A DNA stretch of 64,000 bases from Glaciecola flavus (GTDB lineage Bacteria > Pseudomonadota > Gammaproteobacteria > Enterobacterales > Alteromonadaceae), in NCBI RefSeq assembly GCF_042646125.1, contig NZ_JBHRSW010000043.1, positions 67,182 to 131,181 of the forward strand, given 5' to 3'. Shown here piece after piece: positions 61,472-64,000 of this stretch (positions within the stretch are counted from its first letter, which is position 1; each line of letters starts with the position of its first letter). A program made the position numbers and the translations under genes. The notes beneath the pieces were generated by a model that had not been told where the DNA came from, did no database searches, and saw nothing but the letters and a program-made list of their open reading frames with translations.

Positions 61472-62056
61472 TTACTCTACAATTTTTCCGTCAACAACCA
61501 TTATGCAATCCATGCCTGCCCTTTCCGCCGCTTGGCGCCCGATGTCTGTATCCTCAAACGCAACACACTCACTTGCTTTAACACCCATGTTTTCAGCAAC
61601 AGTAAGAAAAGTTTCAGGGTGTGGTTTTCCTTGTTTGACATCTGTCGCCGTCACAACCGTATCCAACCATTCCAACAAGCCGGTATTGCCCAATAAGTCC
61701 ATCGCATGTGCACGTTCTGAGCCCGTGCCGACCCCCATGGGCAGGATGCCATGGTTAGCCTTCAATATTTCGACTGTAGCTTTTATTGTTTCAGGCTTAT
61801 GCGCTAAACCTTGCCATTGAGATTTCTTGCGCGCGGCGATATCAGCTGGGTCGTGCTGGACTTGATGCTTGTCAATAAGACGCTTAGCAATATTAAGTGT
61901 AGGCACCCCACCCAAGCTGTACATGTAGTCACGGTCAAAAGGAATATCATAGTATTCACAGGTTTGCTGCCAAGCTTGTAGGTGACTGCCCATAGAATCA
62001 ATCAAGGTACCGTCCATATCAAACACGATACCTGCATACTTACTTAAATCTACCAT
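61472..62056 (-). CDS. HAD phosphatase, YqaB/beta-phosphoglucomutase type
   Basis: 194 residues with HAD motifs FDMDGTLIDS (I), GVGTGSERAHA (II), KQGKPHPETFL (III) and AFEDTDIGRQAA (IV). The cap and length match E. coli YqaB (fructose-1-phosphate phosphatase). No sugar transport or kinase gene is near. It lies beside an ISAs1 remnant. Confidence 0.88.
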   Translation of the reverse strand: MVDLSKYAGIVFDMDGTLIDSMGSHLQAWQQTCEYYDIPFDRDYMYSLGGVPTLNIAKRLIDKHQVQHDPADIAARKKSQWQGLAHKPETIKATVEILKANHGILPMGVGTGSERAHAMDLLGNTGLLEWLDTVVTATDVKQGKPHPETFLTVAENMGVKASECVAFEDTDIGRQAAERAGMDCIMVVDGKIVE

Positions 62057-62065
62057 ACAAAAAAA

Positions 62066-62674
62066 CTATCGAAAACGTCCGCATGAATTTGAGTGTATCA
62101 AAACATTGTGACAAAGTTTTGTGTTTGGCGTGATAATACAGTTCTCTATATCTAATAGACTTAGTAGTTCGGGTATCGCTGTGATCTCATTACTTTTTTC
62201 ACGCGTGGTTTTTTGACCGAGTACAAGCTGATGCGCACAACACCACGCACTCACCGAATGGAGTGGATTTCGCCGATGGCGAGTATCAAAAGAGCGTCGG
62301 GCTGTTTTTCCATCGATAGCAATAATTTCACAGTCAGTCACATCAATAAGCCCATTTATCCACGTATGAAAAGCTTGCTCAACCTCTTCAGGCTTTAATC
62401 TGCGCAGCACGCGAGCAATGGTATCGTGTCGCGGAATACCTGATGTAAATGGGCGAAATTTACGTAACCAATCCAATTTGTGTTTACCAAATATTTCAAT
62501 GTCTTCCCAACCTTCTGCGCCCGATACGACTGCGCTTAGCGTAAGAAATAAAATATCGAGTAAGTCATACTTCTTGCAGCGGTTTATCCGTGGATCAACA
62601 ATATGTGCACAGCTTGAAATAAAAGTCGGTTGTGTCAATGGGATCCATCCCGTAAGTTGTATTGAAACGCACAT
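62066..62674 (-). pseudogene. ISAs1-family transposase remnant (truncated)
   Basis: The sequence matches the N-terminal and first catalytic part of ISAs1 transposases: IVDPRINRCKKYDLLDILFLTLSAV, GIPRHDTIARVLRRL and EIIAIDGKTARRSFD (first catalytic Asp). The match breaks after IENCIIT, exactly where the second Asp is expected, and the rest is missing. It is therefore a non-functional fragment. The frame also opens at 62806 but that extension does not match the family. Confidence 0.85.
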
Positions 62675-62925
62675 CAAGGATAAACAGATAAGCGAACGCC
62701 ACCGAATTCGACAAGAAAAGGCATTACCTCTGCTTACGCAGCTTGAAACGTGGCTGAATGCCTTTTCGAATATTTCGAATACTTGACATTCTTTCGAATA
62801 TTTCAAATAATGTGATTGGTTAACTCACTTTACTGAGTTAACCAACTAACCAAATTAATAGACTCAATACTTGAACTGAAAGACAAATCAATACTTCATA
62901 TTTGAAAAACTGAAAAACTGAGACG

Positions 62926-63387
62926 ATGACTATGTTAAATGTACAGTCCTTGCCAACTGCCGAAGAGGTAGCATTGGCCAAGCTAAGTAGCCAAGAACTT
63001 TCTGCTGTATTAGAAACTAACGGTGAAATACAGGACTTCAATGTAGTAGGCAAAGATGGTGAAACGCACCAAGTAAAAATGCCTGCTAGCGCGGTTAAAT
63101 TGATGATTGAGGTGCTCACGCAACTCGGCCAAGGAAATAGCGTCAACATTACACCGATACATGCAGAATTAACTACCCAGGAAGCGGCTGATATATTAAA
63201 TATGTCGCGACCTACGCTAATCAAATTATTAGACTCGGGAGATATTCCTCATAGTCGAACGGGTAACCGCCGTAAAGTAGCGTTTGTAGATGTGATGAAT
63301 TACAAGCAGGACATTGATGCAAAACGTCTTGCTGCCTTGGACGAACTAACTGCACTCGATCAGGAATTGGGATTGGGATACGAATAG
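62926..63387 (+). CDS. Antitoxin-like helix-turn-helix protein of a PIN toxin pair
   Basis: 153 residues. The C-terminal half has an excisionase/MerR-like helix-turn-helix (LTTQEAADILNMSRPTLIKLLDSGDIPHSRTGNRRKV). The N-terminal half is a small dimerisation-like region. The next gene, three bases downstream, encodes a PIN protein, the usual partner of this type of regulator. It should bind its own promoter and neutralise the toxin. The region 62807-62925 holds the likely promoter. Confidence 0.85.
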   Translation: MTMLNVQSLPTAEEVALAKLSSQELSAVLETNGEIQDFNVVGKDGETHQVKMPASAVKLMIEVLTQLGQGNSVNITPIHAELTTQEAADILNMSRPTLIKLLDSGDIPHSRTGNRRKVAFVDVMNYKQDIDAKRLAALDELTALDQELGLGYE

Positions 63388-63390
63388 AAA

Positions 63391-63762
63391 ATGGCGACAT
63401 ATACAGTCATTCTGGAAGCATGTGTGTTGTATCCAGCGCCTGTACGCAGTTATTTGCTTTATCTAGCTCAAACTGGTTTATACAGAGCAAGGTGGACAAA
63501 TCAAATACATGATGAATGGATCAGAAACTTACTAAAAAATAGACCTGATTTAACGGTTGAAAAGTTGGCTAAAGTCCGTGCTGCAATGGACCGGCATGCG
63601 CCTGATTGTCTTGTCGAAGGATACGAATCAATAATTGATGGAATAGACTTGCCTGACCTAGATGATAGGCATGTGGTAGCAGCCGCTATACAAGGTCAAG
63701 CTGAAGGCATCATTACTTTTAACCTAAAAGATTTTCCTAAATCTGAATCCAAAATGAATTAG
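63391..63762 (+). CDS. PIN-domain toxin, C-terminally truncated
   Basis: 123 residues with ACVLYPAPVRSYLLYLA, IHDEWIRNLL, LPDLDDRHVVAAA and IITFNLKDFP, the pattern of a known PIN group of about 190 aa. The final 60 or so residues are missing, with the reading frame ending in SESKMN. The first acidic active-site residue is Glu (ILEAC) where Asp is usual. Both changes suggest that RNase activity is reduced or lost. Confidence 0.83.
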   Translation: MATYTVILEACVLYPAPVRSYLLYLAQTGLYRARWTNQIHDEWIRNLLKNRPDLTVEKLAKVRAAMDRHAPDCLVEGYESIIDGIDLPDLDDRHVVAAAIQGQAEGIITFNLKDFPKSESKMN

Positions 63763-63843
63763 GCTACGGCAACTAAGTCGTGGCATTCATTGTTGTTGGC
63801 TCATTGAAAACGGTATTGTAAATCAAGTACCCGATTAATCCAT

Positions 63844-64000
63844 ATGGGGGGTCGGATCTACGATCCAACCTTGGGTAGATTCTTGCAGGCTGATCCGCAT
63901 ATTCAAGCGCCTAAGAATAGCCAGAACTTTAATCGCAGTCACAGAGTTGCCGCATACTTGGAAAAGGCAGGGCTAATTGAACGAGATGCAAACAGTGCTT
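63844..64000 (+). pseudogene. Rhs core fragment fused to an IS91-like transposase fragment (partial)
   Basis: The frame reads MGGRIYDPTLGRFLQADPHI then QAPKNSQNFNR, the conserved end of an Rhs core. It then switches without break to SHRVAAYLEKAGLIERDANS, which resembles a segment of IS91-type Y2 transposases. The usual Rhs continuation (YxYVLNNPLSYTDPSG) is absent. The frame is open only from 63808, so the Rhs part is a fragment. It runs past the right edge. Confidence 0.65.

Noticed and set aside
62758..62815. Repeated tcgaatattt units resembling a short CRISPR-like array
   Set aside because: Units are only about 10 bp, irregularly spaced and AT-rich; no spacer-repeat structure.

Overview
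The window looks like chromosome of a marine gammaproteobacterium of the Alteromonadales type. The evidence is a full MSHA pilus cluster, the mreBCD-maf-rng-yhdP-nit-tldD chain, a LexA-boxed yebG, S10-operon proteins that read as gammaproteobacterial, spondin-domain proteins, a PEP-CTERM-like anchor and several multidomain c-di-GMP proteins. Species was not determined.

Layout. 1-8.9 kb holds signalling genes: a partial hybrid histidine kinase (it runs off the left edge), a sigma-54 activator carrying a degenerate GGDEF domain, and a convergent beta-propeller sensor with an intact diguanylate cyclase. 9-13.8 kb holds exported proteins: a subtilase with a Trp repeat tail, an orphan GspC-like PDZ protein and two spondin-domain proteins. 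14.0-19.3 kb is the S10 ribosomal operon (rpsJ to rpsQ), with its own strong promoter, leader and terminator. It is not followed by the spc operon. 19.5-23.6 kb has a TPR protein and a PEP-CTERM-like surface protein. 24.2-29.3 kb has an orphan GAF/GspE-type ATPase, an unusual HATPase-receiver-AraC protein, a HAD phosphatase and yebG. 29.3-40 kb is the conserved tldD-nit-yhdP-rng-maf and mreDCB block on the minus strand. 40.4-41.5 kb is a zinc alcohol dehydrogenase. 41.8-60.3 kb is the MSHA cluster on the minus strand (mshI, I2, J, K, L, M, N, E, G, F, B, A, C, D, O, P, Q), with mshQ split by a frameshift. 60.6-64 kb is accessory: a MITE-like element, a DUF4402-like protein, a HAD phosphatase, an ISAs1 remnant, a PIN toxin-antitoxin pair and an Rhs/transposase chimera at the right edge.

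How it fits together. Cyclic-di-GMP is a plausible shared theme. One intact GGDEF enzyme may make it, a sigma-54 activator keeps an I-site but has lost the active site, and the MSHA ATPase MshE has an N-terminal MshEN-type region known in its family to bind c-di-GMP. Envelope growth (mreBCD, yhdP) and surface structures (MSHA, subtilase, spondin and PEP-CTERM proteins) dominate the rest.

The most unusual signal is a pair of about 140-bp long inverted repeats (19349-19493 and 41519-41660). Both have a near-identical core of about 60 nt, but their 41-nt arms differ strongly between loci while remaining almost perfectly self-complementary at each. I do not recognise this as a described element family.
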